In this document: positions 1 through 8,801 of the stretch, piece after piece
How the letters are laid out: each line of letters starts with the position of its first letter
Numbering within the stretch: the first letter of the stretch is position 1
Assembly (NCBI GenBank): GCA_963785245.1
Contig: CAWAUO010000011.1
Coordinates: forward strand, 62,001-126,000
From: JAHEEL01 sp963785245
GTDB taxonomy: Bacteria > Actinomycetota > Acidimicrobiia > Spongiisociales > UBA5794
Direction of reading: 5' to 3'
Length of the DNA stretch: 64,000 nt
Program-made: the position numbers and the translations under genes
The notes under the pieces: model-generated
Seen by the model: only the letters and a program-made list of their open reading frames with translations
Told to the model about the DNA's origin: nothing
Database searches by the model: none

Positions 1-12
1 ACCAGCAGCTGA

Positions 13-543
13 TCAACCCGGCCGGGTGTCGTACACCAAGCGGATCGCACCGATGGCGTATGGCACGGATTCGACCAAGCGCATCGGTCCGTCGTACGCG
101 TCAGCGAAGAGCGGGATCCCGCTGCCGAGTGCCAGGGGCATCACCGTGATGTCCAGGGTTTCGACCGCACCGCCGCGCAAACCGTCGGTGACAAGCATCC
201 CCCCGCCGAACACCCACAGACGCTTCGGGGTCTCCGCCGAAAACGATCGGATCGCGTCGGCGGTTGGCATCGATGCGAACCGAATGTCGGCGCCGTCAGG
301 CACCGGGAGATCGGTGCGGGTGGTGAGCACCATCGTCGGACGGTCGCCCCACAACCATCCCCACTCGACAGCCTGCACATATGACGTGCTCCCCATGATC
401 AGCGCACCGATACCGGCCAGGAACGCATCGAAGTCGAACTCCTCAATCGGGTAGTTCTCGAGATAGTCGACGGACCCATCGGTCCGACACACGTATCCAT
501 CGAGCGTGACGGCAAGGCTCGCAACGACATCTGATTCGCTCAT
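13..543 (-). CDS. Dihydrofolate reductase-like (RibD C-terminal domain) protein
   Basis: This is a RibD_C/dihydrofolate-reductase-like protein of about 176 residues, probably a cytosolic NADPH-dependent reductase of unknown substrate. Family features are the N-terminal SLDGY-type motif (AVTLDGYV), an IMGSTSY segment, and the glycine-rich nucleotide-binding stretch LWVFGGG near residue 112. It ends with the usual RLVYD strand. I chose the ATG at 543 rather than the one at 567 because the upstream 2-oxoacid oxidoreductase gene ends at 548, leaving a 4-base gap that suggests co-transcription. The native pathway cannot be read from the sequence. The fold assignment is firm; a true folate role is unlikely because the family is broad. 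Confidence 0.85.
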   Translation of the reverse strand: MSESDVVASLAVTLDGYVCRTDGSVDYLENYPIEEFDFDAFLAGIGALIMGSTSYVQAVEWGWLWGDRPTMVLTTRTDLPVPDGADIRFASMPTADAIRSFSAETPKRLWVFGGGMLVTDGLRGGAVETLDITVMPLALGSGIPLFADAYDGPMRLVESVPYAIGAIRLVYDTRPG

Positions 544-547
544 CAGG

Positions 548-1877
548 TCAGCCACTGGCGAGGTCAATCCCGGTCTCGACCGCTTGGCGATTGGCCTCGG
601 AGAACGACCCGGCGCCGGCGGATTCTCGCAGTGCCTCGATCGGATAGGGGTCTGTGAGGACGAGCGCGGCGGTGAGGAACACCAGACCCAGAGATGTCTT
701 CGGGATCCGAGCGGGGGCGGCCTTCGGATCGATCACCACGACGCGGGCGCCCGTCATGACATCGGCGTAGTCGGGGATGGTGAGCACGAGGTCGTCGGAG
801 CTCATGCCAGAAAGATATGGACCTGCCTTGCTGTAGCCGTCGGCGGAGATGATCCCGAGGACGTCCGGGCTCGTCACCGCCGTCAGCGGCATTTCCTCCG
901 GGGCAAGCCACATCTCGGTCACCGAGTGACCTGCCTTCACCGTCACGGGGTAGTCGTCGCGCTCGCGCGGCCCAAAGGCCCGACCGAATTCCGCCAACTG
1001 CAACCAGCCGGGCTGCCGACCGCACCTTGCCGCCGGCGGAACCGGCAACGACGATCGACATCGGTCGATCCAGCGTGTGCTGGAAGTCGACCGGCACCGG
1101 GCGAGCACCAGCAACCGGTGATCCTGCGACCGCAACATGCGCGGCCCGGTAGCCGGCTGCGTACTCCGTCACCGATCGCTCGAACAGCAGGCCGGGTTCC
1201 ATGCCCCAGGACCGCATCGACTCTTCCATTCCTGCCCGGGTGAACTTGTTCGACCGCACGTAGTAGGCGGTGCACAGATCCCACACGTCGAGCAGCGCGA
1301 AGCCGGGCTTGGTCATCGCCGCGACGAACCGATCCGCCAGGTCCTTGTCGAACGACGACCCGCGGTACACGTAGGCGGCACCGTTCACGCCAACGGTCGC
1401 GCAGATGTCGAGGGGGTGTTCGAGATTGCCGAGGGGCGTTGTCGACGTGACGCCGCCCTCGGGTGTCGTCGTCGAATGCTGCCCACCGGTCATGCCGAAG
1501 TTGAGGTTGTTCATCACGATGACGGTGATCCCGATGTTGCGGCGTGCCGCGGAGAGCAGGTGCGCTCCACCAATACCCGTCCCTCCGTCGCCCATGATGA
1601 CGACGACCTCGAGGTCGGGGTTGGCGAGCTTGATCCCGGTGGCGTAGGTGATCGACCGGCCGTGGAGTCCGTGGAACGCTGAGGTGTTGAAGTACTGGTC
1701 GGAGAGCCCGGAGCAGCCGATATCGGAGACGATCACGACGTTTGCAGGGTCGAGTTCGAGTTTGATCATCGCTTCGTTGAGGCGATCGAGGATCGGGCCG
1801 TGGCCACACCCCGGGCAGAACGGGTAGGGATCGTCGGTGCGGAACGTGGCGATGGGGGTGATCGTGATCGTGCTCAT
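548..1877 (-). CDS. 2-oxoacid:ferredoxin oxidoreductase, beta-gamma fusion (frame break)
   Basis: The first 285 residues are the thiamine-diphosphate beta subunit of a 2-oxoacid:ferredoxin oxidoreductase, with CPGCGHG near residue 22 and the cofactor motif MGDGGTGIGG near residue 95. A gamma-subunit domain follows (SIVVAGSAGGKVRSAARL). The frame then breaks at about 955-972 and the gamma domain continues in another frame (DDYPVTVKAGHSVTEM) to a stop at 548. The 2-oxoglutarate or other 2-oxoacid substrate cannot be told from sequence. The start codon overlaps the end of the alpha-subunit gene by four bases (ATGA), so the pair is translationally coupled. The break looks like a one-base indel rather than a real truncation, because the downstream frame keeps conserved family motifs. 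Confidence 0.9.
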
Positions 1878-3001
1878 TGCACGGCCTCGGCGATCTCATC
1901 GACGGTGATCAGCGTGCCGTCGATCCGGTTCACGCCGTGTACCTCGCGGTCGCCGGCGATGCGTTCGATCTCTCGCCGGTATAGACCCATGTTGAGTTCC
2001 GGAATGACGATCCGCTTGACCCCCTCGAACGCGGCGGCGAGTGCCATCTCGGGAATCGGCCAGAGGCTTTGCAGGACCAGCCCCGACGCCTTGACTCCCT
2101 CCATCCGAAGCTTGGCAATCGCACCACGCGCGGCTCCCGCGGTGACGCCATAGGAGATGACCAGCGTGTCGGCCCCCGTCTCCAGATCGGCGTCGACCAT
2201 CTCGATCTCGTCGCGGTGCGCTTCGATCTTGTCGATCAAGTGCTGGTTGAGGGCACCGACCTTCTCGGCGTTCTTGGTGATGTAGGCGCCCTCGTCGTGC
2301 GTCGATCCCGTCAGACGGAACGGGTCCCCTTCGCCGTACCTCCGCATCGGTTCAACGGCATCGGGCGGATGCCACGCGTACGGCAGGCCGCCGTCCTTCT
2401 CGATCCGATCAACAACGCCGACTTCGGCGTACTCGTCGATGTCGACCGCCGACAAGGTCATCGCGAGTTCCTTGTCGGTCAGCAGGAAGACCGGGCACCG
2501 GAACCGTTCGGCAAGTTCGAACGCCTTGGCGGTCAGTCCGTAGGACTCCGGGACGCTCGATGGTGCGAGCACGATCACGGGGTATCCCCCGCCGGTACCC
2601 CACCGTACGAACTGGATGTCGCCTTGCGCGACAGTGGTGGCGCCGCCGGTCGCCGGGCCGAGGCGCTGCACATCGACGATGACGAGCGGGACTTCGCCCA
2701 TGATCGCAAGGCCGATGTTCTCCGAGTAGAGGCTGATCCCAGGCCCCGAGGTCGCGGTCATCGACTTCGCTCCGGCCATGGCAGCGCCCAAGCACATGCC
2801 CATCGAGGCAATCTCATCCTCGCCCTGCATGGCGACGCCACCCACCTTGGGGAGTTCGCGCATCATCGCCATGAGGATCCCTGATGCGGGAGTGATGGGG
2901 TAGCCGGCGAAGAACGTGCAACCGGCGTCGATCGCTCCGCGCACGATCGCGGTCGCACCGTCCACGTACTCGCGGCTCGGCGCTTCAGGAGTCGGAGTCA
3001 T
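1874..3001 (-). CDS. 2-oxoacid:ferredoxin oxidoreductase subunit alpha
   Basis: This 375-residue protein is the alpha (pyrimidine-binding and transketolase C) subunit of a 2-oxoacid:ferredoxin oxidoreductase. It shows GYPITPAS near residue 35, an MQGEDEIASMG segment near residue 59, and a TSGPGISLYSE segment near residue 84. Together with the downstream beta-gamma gene it should catalyse oxidative decarboxylation of a 2-oxoacid to acyl-CoA with reduction of ferredoxin. Many KorA proteins carry the gamma domain at their own N-terminus; here it is absent and gamma is fused to beta instead. No ferredoxin gene is adjacent. A hairpin at 3060-3089 separates the gene from acs upstream. Confidence 0.92.
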   Translation of the reverse strand: MTPTPEAPSREYVDGATAIVRGAIDAGCTFFAGYPITPASGILMAMMRELPKVGGVAMQGEDEIASMGMCLGAAMAGAKSMTATSGPGISLYSENIGLAIMGEVPLVIVDVQRLGPATGGATTVAQGDIQFVRWGTGGGYPVIVLAPSSVPESYGLTAKAFELAERFRCPVFLLTDKELAMTLSAVDIDEYAEVGVVDRIEKDGGLPYAWHPPDAVEPMRRYGEGDPFRLTGSTHDEGAYITKNAEKVGALNQHLIDKIEAHRDEIEMVDADLETGADTLVISYGVTAGAARGAIAKLRMEGVKASGLVLQSLWPIPEMALAAAFEGVKRIVIPELNMGLYRREIERIAGDREVHGVNRIDGTLITVDEIAEAVQ

Positions 3002-3059
3002 GCCGGAAGGCTAGACCTGGCGCACACGATCGGGAGGTCACTTCGTACCCCGAACGCGG

Positions 3060-3089
3060 GCATCCACGCGACCGGAGCCGCGTGGATGC
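3060..3089 (-). terminator. Hairpin terminator downstream of acs
   Basis: An 11-base perfect inverted repeat (GCATCCACGCG and its complement, 3060-3070 and 3079-3089) encloses an 8-base loop. It lies between the acs stop at 3109 and the start of the oxidoreductase alpha gene at 3001. There is no U-tract, as is common in high-GC actinobacteria, so termination efficiency is inferred from the stem alone. Confidence 0.7.
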
Positions 3090-3108
3090 GCCGTGGTCGT
3101 TTGGCTGA

Positions 3109-5052
3109 TCAGTCTTCCGTGCCTGCGGCCTCCAACGTGAGCTCGGCAACGATGTCTGCGTTGGCCAGCGTCGTCACATCGCCGAGTTGGCGCTGTTCCG
3201 AGATGTCCTTGAGCAGGCGTCGCATGATCTTGCCGGACCGCGTCTTCGGTAGGTCGGGCGTGAACACGATGCTCTTCGGCTTCGCGATCGGGCCGATCGT
3301 CTCGGCGACGTGGTTACGCAGGTCCTGGAGCAACGCCTCGTCGCCGACAACGCCACCGCGGACCGTGACGAACGCCGCGATGGCCTGGCCGGTGACCGGA
3401 TCGGCGCGGCCGACGACCGCCGCCTCAGCAACAGCCGGATGCGATACGAGCGCCGACTCGACCTCGGTGGTCGAGATGTTGTGGCCGGCGATCAACATGA
3501 TGTCGTCGACACGGCCGAGCAGCCAGAAGTAGCCGTCATCGTCGCGCTTGGCGCCGTCACCCGGGAAGTACATCCCGTCGAACCGCGACCAGTAGGTCTC
3601 GACATAGCGCTCTGGATCGCCCCAAATACCACGCAGCATCGATGGCCACGCATGGGGGATGGCGAGGAACCCGCCGCCCGGGATGCCGACCTCAACGCCG
3701 TCGTCGTCGACGACGGTGATGCCGATGCCGGGGAACGGTCGCGTTGCCGAACCGGGCTTCGTGGGGAGCGCTCCGGGGAGCGGTGCGATCATCATGGCGC
3801 CGGTCTCGGTCTGCCACCACGTGTCGACGATCGGGCAGTTGTTGAGGCCGATGTGCTCGTTGTACCACATCCATGCCTCGGGGTTGATCGGCTCACCGAC
3901 CGTACCGAGGACACGCAGCGACGACAGGTCGTGCATCGCGGGGTACTTGTCGCCCCACTTCATGAACGCGCGAATGGCCGTCGGAGCCGTGTAGAAGACC
4001 GAGACCTTGTAGTCCTCGACGATCTTCCACAGACGGTCGAAGTCCGGGTAGTCGGGGGCACCCTCGAACATGACGCCGGTGGTCCCGTTGGCCAGCGGTC
4101 CATACACGATGTAGGAGTGGCCGGTGACCCAGCCGATGTCCGCCGTACACCAGAAGACGTCGTCGTCCTTGATGTCGAACACGAGATCGTGCGTCGCCAT
4201 GACGCCGGCCAGATAGCCGCCCTGCGTGTGAACGATGCCCTTGGGCTTCCCGGTAGTCCCCGAGGTGTACAGGACGAAGAGCGTGTCCTCGGCGTCCATG
4301 ACCTCCGGCTCACAGTCGGCTGACTGGTCGGCCATCAGGTCGCTCCACCAGATGTCCCGACCTTCGGTCATGTTGACATCGTTCTCGGTGCGCTTGACGA
4401 CCACGACCTTGTCGATCGAGGGAGAAGCGGCGACGGAGACGTCGGCGTGTTCCTTCAGCGGGAAGACCCCGCCCTTGCGCCATGACCCGTCCTGGGTGAC
4501 GAGGACCTTCGCCTCGCCGTCCTGGATGCGATCGGCCAGTGAGTCGGAGGAGAAGCCACCGAACACGACCGAGTGGATGGCGCCGATACGGGCACAGGCG
4601 AGCAGCGTGATCGGCAGCTCGGGAATCATGCCCATGTAGACGGCGACGCGATCACCCTTCTCGACGCCGAGGGACTTGAGCCCGTTGGCGAACTTGGAGA
4701 CCTCTTCGTGGAGTTCCTTGAAGGTGATGTCACGGGTGTCGCCGGGCTCGCCGACCCAGTGGTACGCAACCTTGTCAGGGATGGTCTCGAGGTGACGGTC
4801 GAGGCAGTTGTAGGAGAGGTTCAGCTTCCCGTCCTCGAACCACTTGAAGAACGGAGCGTTCTCGTCGTTGAGGCCGACGGTCGGCTCCTGGTACCAGCTG
4901 ATGCGCTCAAGCGCCTGCTTCATCCACCAGGCTTCCCAGTCCTCAGACTCTTCGTAGATCTCCGGGCCGGCGTTTGCCGCAGCGACAAATGCCTCGGACG
5001 GCGGGAAGACTCGCTCCTCCGACATCAAATTCTCGAGAGTTTTTTCGGCCAC
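3109..5052 (-). CDS. acs: Acetyl-CoA synthetase, AMP-forming
   Basis: This is a full-length acetate--CoA ligase (about 647 residues) that activates acetate through acetyl-AMP. The adenylate-forming motif YTSGTTGKPKG lies near residue 265, WWQTETG near 412, and the C-terminal SGKIMRR segment with the catalytic lysine near 610, which is the usual target of protein lysine acetylation. I chose the GTG at 5052 because a GGAGG sequence lies six bases upstream and the resulting length matches the family; an upstream TTG at 5166 would add an unrelated 38-residue leader. It is transcribed away from the tRNA cluster and ends before a strong hairpin. A GNAT/acyl-CoA synthetase fusion at 54.6 kb could be a functional relative. 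Confidence 0.97.
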   Translation of the reverse strand: MAEKTLENLMSEERVFPPSEAFVAAANAGPEIYEESEDWEAWWMKQALERISWYQEPTVGLNDENAPFFKWFEDGKLNLSYNCLDRHLETIPDKVAYHWVGEPGDTRDITFKELHEEVSKFANGLKSLGVEKGDRVAVYMGMIPELPITLLACARIGAIHSVVFGGFSSDSLADRIQDGEAKVLVTQDGSWRKGGVFPLKEHADVSVAASPSIDKVVVVKRTENDVNMTEGRDIWWSDLMADQSADCEPEVMDAEDTLFVLYTSGTTGKPKGIVHTQGGYLAGVMATHDLVFDIKDDDVFWCTADIGWVTGHSYIVYGPLANGTTGVMFEGAPDYPDFDRLWKIVEDYKVSVFYTAPTAIRAFMKWGDKYPAMHDLSSLRVLGTVGEPINPEAWMWYNEHIGLNNCPIVDTWWQTETGAMMIAPLPGALPTKPGSATRPFPGIGITVVDDDGVEVGIPGGGFLAIPHAWPSMLRGIWGDPERYVETYWSRFDGMYFPGDGAKRDDDGYFWLLGRVDDIMLIAGHNISTTEVESALVSHPAVAEAAVVGRADPVTGQAIAAFVTVRGGVVGDEALLQDLRNHVAETIGPIAKPKSIVFTPDLPKTRSGKIMRRLLKDISEQRQLGDVTTLANADIVAELTLEAAGTED

Positions 5053-5159
5053 ATCTACCTCCAGATCGCGAACGGATATGCGCAGGTTAAGTGGTGTGTC
5101 CACTCCTGGGGAGGGCCGGATGGCCCTGTCCTCCAGGAAAGACGACTCTGGTCCGCATG

Positions 5160-5186
5160 TTGACAAGGGAATTGGGTCGATATACT
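5160..5186 (+). promoter_or_regulatory. Possible sigma-70-type promoter for the tRNA cluster
   Basis: TTGACA at 5160-5165 and TATACT at 5181-5186 lie 46 bases before tRNA-Glu on the same strand. The 15-base spacer is shorter than the 16-18 optimum, so this is only a candidate. Confidence 0.35.
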
Positions 5187-5231
5187 CCAGTACTCACTGC
5201 CTATCCAAGGCCGTTATGCTTTCGGGGCCCT

Positions 5232-5304
5232 GCCCCCATCGTCCAGCGGCCTAGGACTCCGCCCTTTCAAGGCGGCAACGGGGATTCGAATTCCCCTGGG
5301 GGCA
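5232..5304 (+). tRNA. tRNA-Glu (TTC)
   Basis: A complete cloverleaf can be folded. The acceptor arm is GCCCCCA/TGGGGGC with discriminator A at 5304, the anticodon stem is CCGCC/GGCGG, and the seven-base loop CTTTCAA gives anticodon TTC. The T-arm contains GATTCGAATTC. The CCA end is not encoded. It is the first of three closely spaced tRNA genes, probably one transcript. Confidence 0.96.
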
Positions 5305-5309
5305 CGTAC

Positions 5310-5387
5310 GGGGGCGTGGTGAAGTCTGGAGTTCACGCCGGCCTGTCAAGCCGGAGGTCGCGGGTTCAAATCCCGTCGCTCCCGCCA
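5310..5387 (+). tRNA. tRNA-Asp (GTC)
   Basis: The acceptor arm GGGGGCG pairs with CGCTCCC (one G-U pair). The anticodon stem CCGGC/GCCGG carries loop CTGTCAA, giving anticodon GTC. The T-loop is GGTTCAAATCC, the discriminator is G, and CCA is encoded at 5385-5387. It begins five bases after tRNA-Glu. Confidence 0.96.
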
Positions 5388-5429
5388 GACACTCCCGCCT
5401 GGGTCTCGGCCTGGGCGTAGGTGTCTCTC

Positions 5430-5505
5430 GGTCAGGTAGCTCAGCTGGTAGAGCGCTGGTCTGAAAAACCAGAGGTCGGCAGTTCGACCCTGCCCCTGAC
5501 CACCA
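5430..5505 (+). tRNA. tRNA-Phe (GAA)
   Basis: The acceptor arm GGTCAGG pairs with CCTGACC, the anticodon stem CTGGT/ACCAG carries loop CTGAAAA with anticodon GAA, and CCA is encoded at 5503-5505. Adjacency to Glu and Asp tRNAs is a common actinobacterial arrangement. The terminal inverted repeat of an IS1182-type element begins only four bases beyond the CCA. Confidence 0.97.
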
Positions 5506-5508
5506 CTT

Positions 5509-5537
5509 GAAACCCCTGCACAGGGGGCTGTCGCATG
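5509..5537 (+). repeat. Terminal inverted repeat (left end of IS1182-type element)
   Basis: Begins GAAACCCCTGC and ends GGGGGCTGTCGCATG; it matches the inverted copy at 7098-7126 at about 26 of 29 positions. Confidence 0.85.
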
Positions 5538-5601
5538 GATGGTCCTCGGGGCGGGGGTTTCGGTGTGTCTGGATGGGGGCGCGTCGGTTCTGGTTCCGGG
5601 T

Positions 5602-7050
5602 TCAGGTGGCGGCGAGTCGTTGCCGGTGGATCTTGAGCAGGTTGTGGACTGTGCAGACGAGTCGCCACTCGCTTGATGTGGCGTCGAGTCCTCTGTTTGA
5701 GAATCGCCGGAACCTGAGGTTGGCTTTGATGTTCCCGAAGACCGTCTCGACGGTGGTCTTGCGTTTGGCGTAGACAGCCGCCCCTTTGTCGGTGGCGAGC
5801 CGTTCAACCATTGCTTGTCGGACCTCGACTGGGTCTGGGCGACCCGAGCGATGGTTCCCCAGGAGTTTGCGGGCCGTGGTGGTTGACATCTCCATCTCGG
5901 CGGCGGCTGCCGTGAGGGTGATCTCCCCTCCGTCGAGACGTTCGATGACGTGCCGGCGGTGAGCGAGGCGGGGATCGTTCGGGTCGGTGATGCCCCCGGT
6001 CAGGGGCATCGGGGTGATCAACACGTCAGCATCGATATCGAGTGTGGCATTGGGGATGCTCCAGTAGCCGGTATCGGCAACGAACGTCTCGATCCGGTCG
6101 GCGCCGGTATCTGCGAGGCTCTCCTCGGTAGCGGCAACCATTGTTTCGAAGACGACCGAGTCCCGCGCGGCGGTCGTGACTTCGGCAGCGACGACGATCT
6201 GGTCTTCGGTGACGGCTGCTTGTGCGTTGTATCCCCAGATGAACCGGTGACGGTCTTTGAGCGTGCGGCTGTCCGGGTCGGTGACGTTGATTCTGCGGGT
6301 CCGAGCCGCACCCGCCCGCTTCAATGCCGGATCTGCTCGACGGCCACCAAGCTTGCGGCCCAACGCGGCCTCTCTCGCCGAGCGATCGGCCTGATACGAC
6401 TCGGCATCGGACGGACCGTCAGCGTCGAGTTGACGCAGTGCTTCACGCAACCGGGCCCGACGATCACGCCGATCCACCCACTTCTCGGGAAGCTCGTCGC
6501 CACGGCGTTCCCCGTACTCGAGATCCTCGGCAGCATCAACTGCTTCGGCCTCTTCGAGGATCTCGTCGACGATCTGACGCCGCGTCACCGACGACCCGAC
6601 GGACACGTCGGCTTCGATCTTCGTCCCATCGATCGCGACCACACCCGACTCCACCAGGCCCTCGGCTATGCACAACGCCACCACCTGGGAGAACACGCCA
6701 GCAATCGCGTCCTGATGGCGGCGACGGAACCGGGCCAACGTGGCATGATCCGGCGCCTGGTTCGCCCCAACGACCCGGAACGCGACATCATCACAGAGCC
6801 GTTGCTCGATACGGCGGCTCGAGCGTTCTCCCACGCAGTACGCATACAACAAGACACCGAGCATGACTTCCGGATCATACGAAGCACCCCCACGGCCGTC
6901 AGCCCGCAACGACCGATAGAAGCCCGACATGTCCAACTCGGCGACCACATCGACGACGAACCAAGCCAGATGATCAGCGGGCAACCAATCAGACAACGAC
7001 GGCGGCATCAACAACAACTGGTCCCGCTCAACACGACGCACATTCACCAT
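5602..7050 (-). CDS. IS1182-family transposase
   Basis: This is a DDE transposase of about 482 residues. Its N-terminal region (LMPPSLSDWLPADHLAWFVVD) and the segment ending YCVGERSSRRIEQ are typical of the IS1182/IS5-like group. A basic segment with DHATLARFRRRH precedes the catalytic domain, where AIDGTKIEADVS near residue 160 supplies the first catalytic Asp. A later DTGY motif (FVADTGYWSI) is also visible. I chose the ATG at 7050 because residues upstream of it read into the right inverted repeat. The reading frame is intact, so the enzyme may be functional. Confidence 0.92.
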   Translation of the reverse strand: MVNVRRVERDQLLLMPPSLSDWLPADHLAWFVVDVVAELDMSGFYRSLRADGRGGASYDPEVMLGVLLYAYCVGERSSRRIEQRLCDDVAFRVVGANQAPDHATLARFRRRHQDAIAGVFSQVVALCIAEGLVESGVVAIDGTKIEADVSVGSSVTRRQIVDEILEEAEAVDAAEDLEYGERRGDELPEKWVDRRDRRARLREALRQLDADGPSDAESYQADRSAREAALGRKLGGRRADPALKRAGAARTRRINVTDPDSRTLKDRHRFIWGYNAQAAVTEDQIVVAAEVTTAARDSVVFETMVAATEESLADTGADRIETFVADTGYWSIPNATLDIDADVLITPMPLTGGITDPNDPRLAHRRHVIERLDGGEITLTAAAAEMEMSTTTARKLLGNHRSGRPDPVEVRQAMVERLATDKGAAVYAKRKTTVETVFGNIKANLRFRRFSNRGLDATSSEWRLVCTVHNLLKIHRQRLAAT

Positions 7051-7097
7051 GCGCGCATCATCGCCGAAACCGCCACCGAACGCGAGAACCCCCCATT

Positions 7098-7126
7098 CAT
7101 GCGACAGCCCCCACAGCAGGGGTTTC
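7098..7126 (-). repeat. Terminal inverted repeat (right end of IS1182-type element)
   Basis: Inverted partner of 5509-5537. It defines the right end of the element and places the transposase start 48 bases inside it. Confidence 0.85.
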
Positions 7127-7525
7127 TTTCGTTTCCGGGATCCACCCACACCACCCAAACCGGCTACGCGGGGCAGGAGAACAACTCGAGGCCGCCGACG
7201 ATGCCGCCCAGGGTTTCCGCTGGGAGCGCGGTGGTGCGATGTCGGGGCTGTCTGACCAGAGAGGGAATGGCACTTCGAGGATCGAGAATCGTGGTTCGAA
7301 CCTGGATTCTGAGAACACTCCGATCAGAGCGAAAAGGGAATCCGGCGCTAGCACCTGGTTCCCCCACTCCGTGGGAGAGGCCGGAACTTCTAACGAGTCC
7401 GCATGAAGTGGTCGCCGGGACTTCGGAGGTTTGCATCCGAAGCAAGCACCGACTTCCCACGAATCCGTGAGAAGCAATCAGGCCCTGACCCCGTGTATCC
7501 GGCATGGCCCCGCCCATGGGTGCCT
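7127..7525. other. Non-coding stretch between two insertion sequences
   Basis: About 400 bases lie between the IS1182 right end and the inferred left end of the IS110 element. Open frames on both strands here are short, arginine- and proline-rich, and match nothing I recognise. CCGCCCAT at 7510-7517 resembles the left flank of the second IS110 element at 10783-10790. Confidence 0.5.
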
Positions 7526-7760
7526 GATTGATGATGTGGGGGGTGTTGCGGGACGGTTCTGTCTCGTAGCGTTGGGGGTGTCGGCGGGTCTGGCTCTCTA
7601 TGTGCCTGGCACCCGGGTGGTGTCTTGGTAACGAACTGTCGGCCCGTCGCGCCCGCTGGTCGTGGTGTGGCTCGAAAGAGGCGAACGCCAGAGGCAACGG
7701 GCATTTGTTGTGATCAGGAGTGCCTGCCGCGGCCACCTGTGTGACCCCTGAACGAGGAGG
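7526..7760 (+). ncRNA. Candidate bridge-RNA region of IS110 copy 1
   Basis: IS110-group elements are known to encode a structured bridge RNA in the non-coding region upstream of the recombinase gene. Here about 235 bases without a plausible gene lie between the left end and the transposase, in the right place and of the right length. I did not resolve internal loops complementary to the element ends or target, so only the region is proposed. Confidence 0.4.
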
Positions 7761-7766
7761 TTGATG

Positions 7767-8801
7767 ATGGTCACGACGATTGGTATCGATCCGCACAAGG
7801 CGACCCATACGGCGGTCGCTATCGACGGTGACGAGACGGTGCTCGCTGAGATCACGATCCGGGCGGACAAGGACCAGACCAGGAAGCTCATCGACTGGGC
7901 ACAGTCGGTGGATGGTGACGGCCGGGTGTGGGCGGTCGAAGCCGCCACCGGATTCGGCCATCTTCTGTCGCAGCAGCTCGTCTCCCGGGGTGAGCCGGTG
8001 GTTGACGTGCCGCCCGTGTTGGCGTCGCGGATTCGGGTGTTGTCGTCGGGCACGTCCCAGAAGAACGACCCGAACGATGCCCGCTCCGTAGCGATCGCTG
8101 CGTTGCGCCGCGAGAGCCTCGCCGAAGTCCGTCGTGAGGACGACACGGCGGTGTTACGGATGTTGGCGAAGCGGCACCGCGAACTCACCGCCCTACGCAC
8201 CCAGGCGGTGTGTCGCCTCCATGCGATGCTCGCCGTGTTGAAGCCAGGCGGTATGGGGCACCGCTTATCGGCGAAACAAGCGTCCCGGATGCTGGGAGGG
8301 ATCCGTGGCCTCGATGCGGTCGGTGAACAGCGACGACTGATGGCCAAGACACACATCGTCGACATCCGGCGTCTGGACCGGGACCTCGAAGCCGTCAAGA
8401 CGCAGATCCGTCGAGCCGTTGCGGCTGCTGATACGTCGGTGACCGACATCTACGGTGTCGGCCCGGTCGTCGCTGCGTTCCTCGTCGGCTACACGCCACC
8501 CATCGGCAGGTTCGCTACGGCGGATCGGTATGCCGCATACAACGGCACCGCACCGATCGAAGTCTCCTCCGGAGGCAAAGTCCGCCACCGCCTGTCACGA
8601 CGCGGGAACCGGACCCTGAACCACGCCATCCACACCGCCGCCGTCACCCAGACCAGCCACCACACCGAAGGCAGGGTCTACTACGACAAGAAACTGGGAG
8701 AAGGCAAGACCACGAACGAGGCCCTCCGGGCACTCAAGAGGCGCATCTCGAACGCCGTCTACCAACAACTCAGAGCAGACGCGCAACGCCACAGCAGCTG
8801 A
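7767..8801 (+). CDS. IS110-family transposase/recombinase
   Basis: This is a complete IS110 recombinase of about 344 residues. The N-terminal DEDD RuvC-like domain is visible as GIDPHKATH (first Asp, residue 8 or so), VEAATG (Glu) and DPNDARS (Asp pair). The C-terminal Transposase_20 domain carries YGVGPVVAAFL and a segment YNGTAPIEVSSGG followed by RLSRRGNR, the region that bears the catalytic serine. A GAGGAGG ribosome-binding site at 7754-7760 sits six bases before the ATG at 7767; ATG 7764 and TTG 7761 are in frame just upstream. IS110 enzymes integrate at sequence-specific sites guided by RNA. The frame is intact. Confidence 0.94.
   Translation: MVTTIGIDPHKATHTAVAIDGDETVLAEITIRADKDQTRKLIDWAQSVDGDGRVWAVEAATGFGHLLSQQLVSRGEPVVDVPPVLASRIRVLSSGTSQKNDPNDARSVAIAALRRESLAEVRREDDTAVLRMLAKRHRELTALRTQAVCRLHAMLAVLKPGGMGHRLSAKQASRMLGGIRGLDAVGEQRRLMAKTHIVDIRRLDRDLEAVKTQIRRAVAAADTSVTDIYGVGPVVAAFLVGYTPPIGRFATADRYAAYNGTAPIEVSSGGKVRHRLSRRGNRTLNHAIHTAAVTQTSHHTEGRVYYDKKLGEGKTTNEALRALKRRISNAVYQQLRADAQRHSS

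Larger units (their letters stand above)
5509..7126 (-). mobile_element. IS1182-family insertion sequence, apparently complete
   Basis: A single transposase gene is bounded by 29-base imperfect terminal inverted repeats at 5509-5537 and 7098-7126. Both ends read AAACCCCTGC followed, after a 3-base difference, by GGGGGCTGTCGCATG. The element lies directly behind tRNA-Phe. I could not identify a convincing target duplication: the flanking bases (ACTT on the left, TTTC on the right) do not match. Intact ends and an open transposase suggest recent activity, but mobility is inferred. Confidence 0.85.

Noticed and set aside
5346..5807. Minus-strand ORF of 153 codons over tRNA-Asp and tRNA-Phe
   Set aside because: It overlaps two clear tRNA genes and the IS end, and its Pro/Ser-rich protein resembles nothing I know.
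5490..7145. Target-site duplication of the IS1182 element
   Set aside because: Flanking bases ACTT and TTTC do not match, so I claim no duplication.
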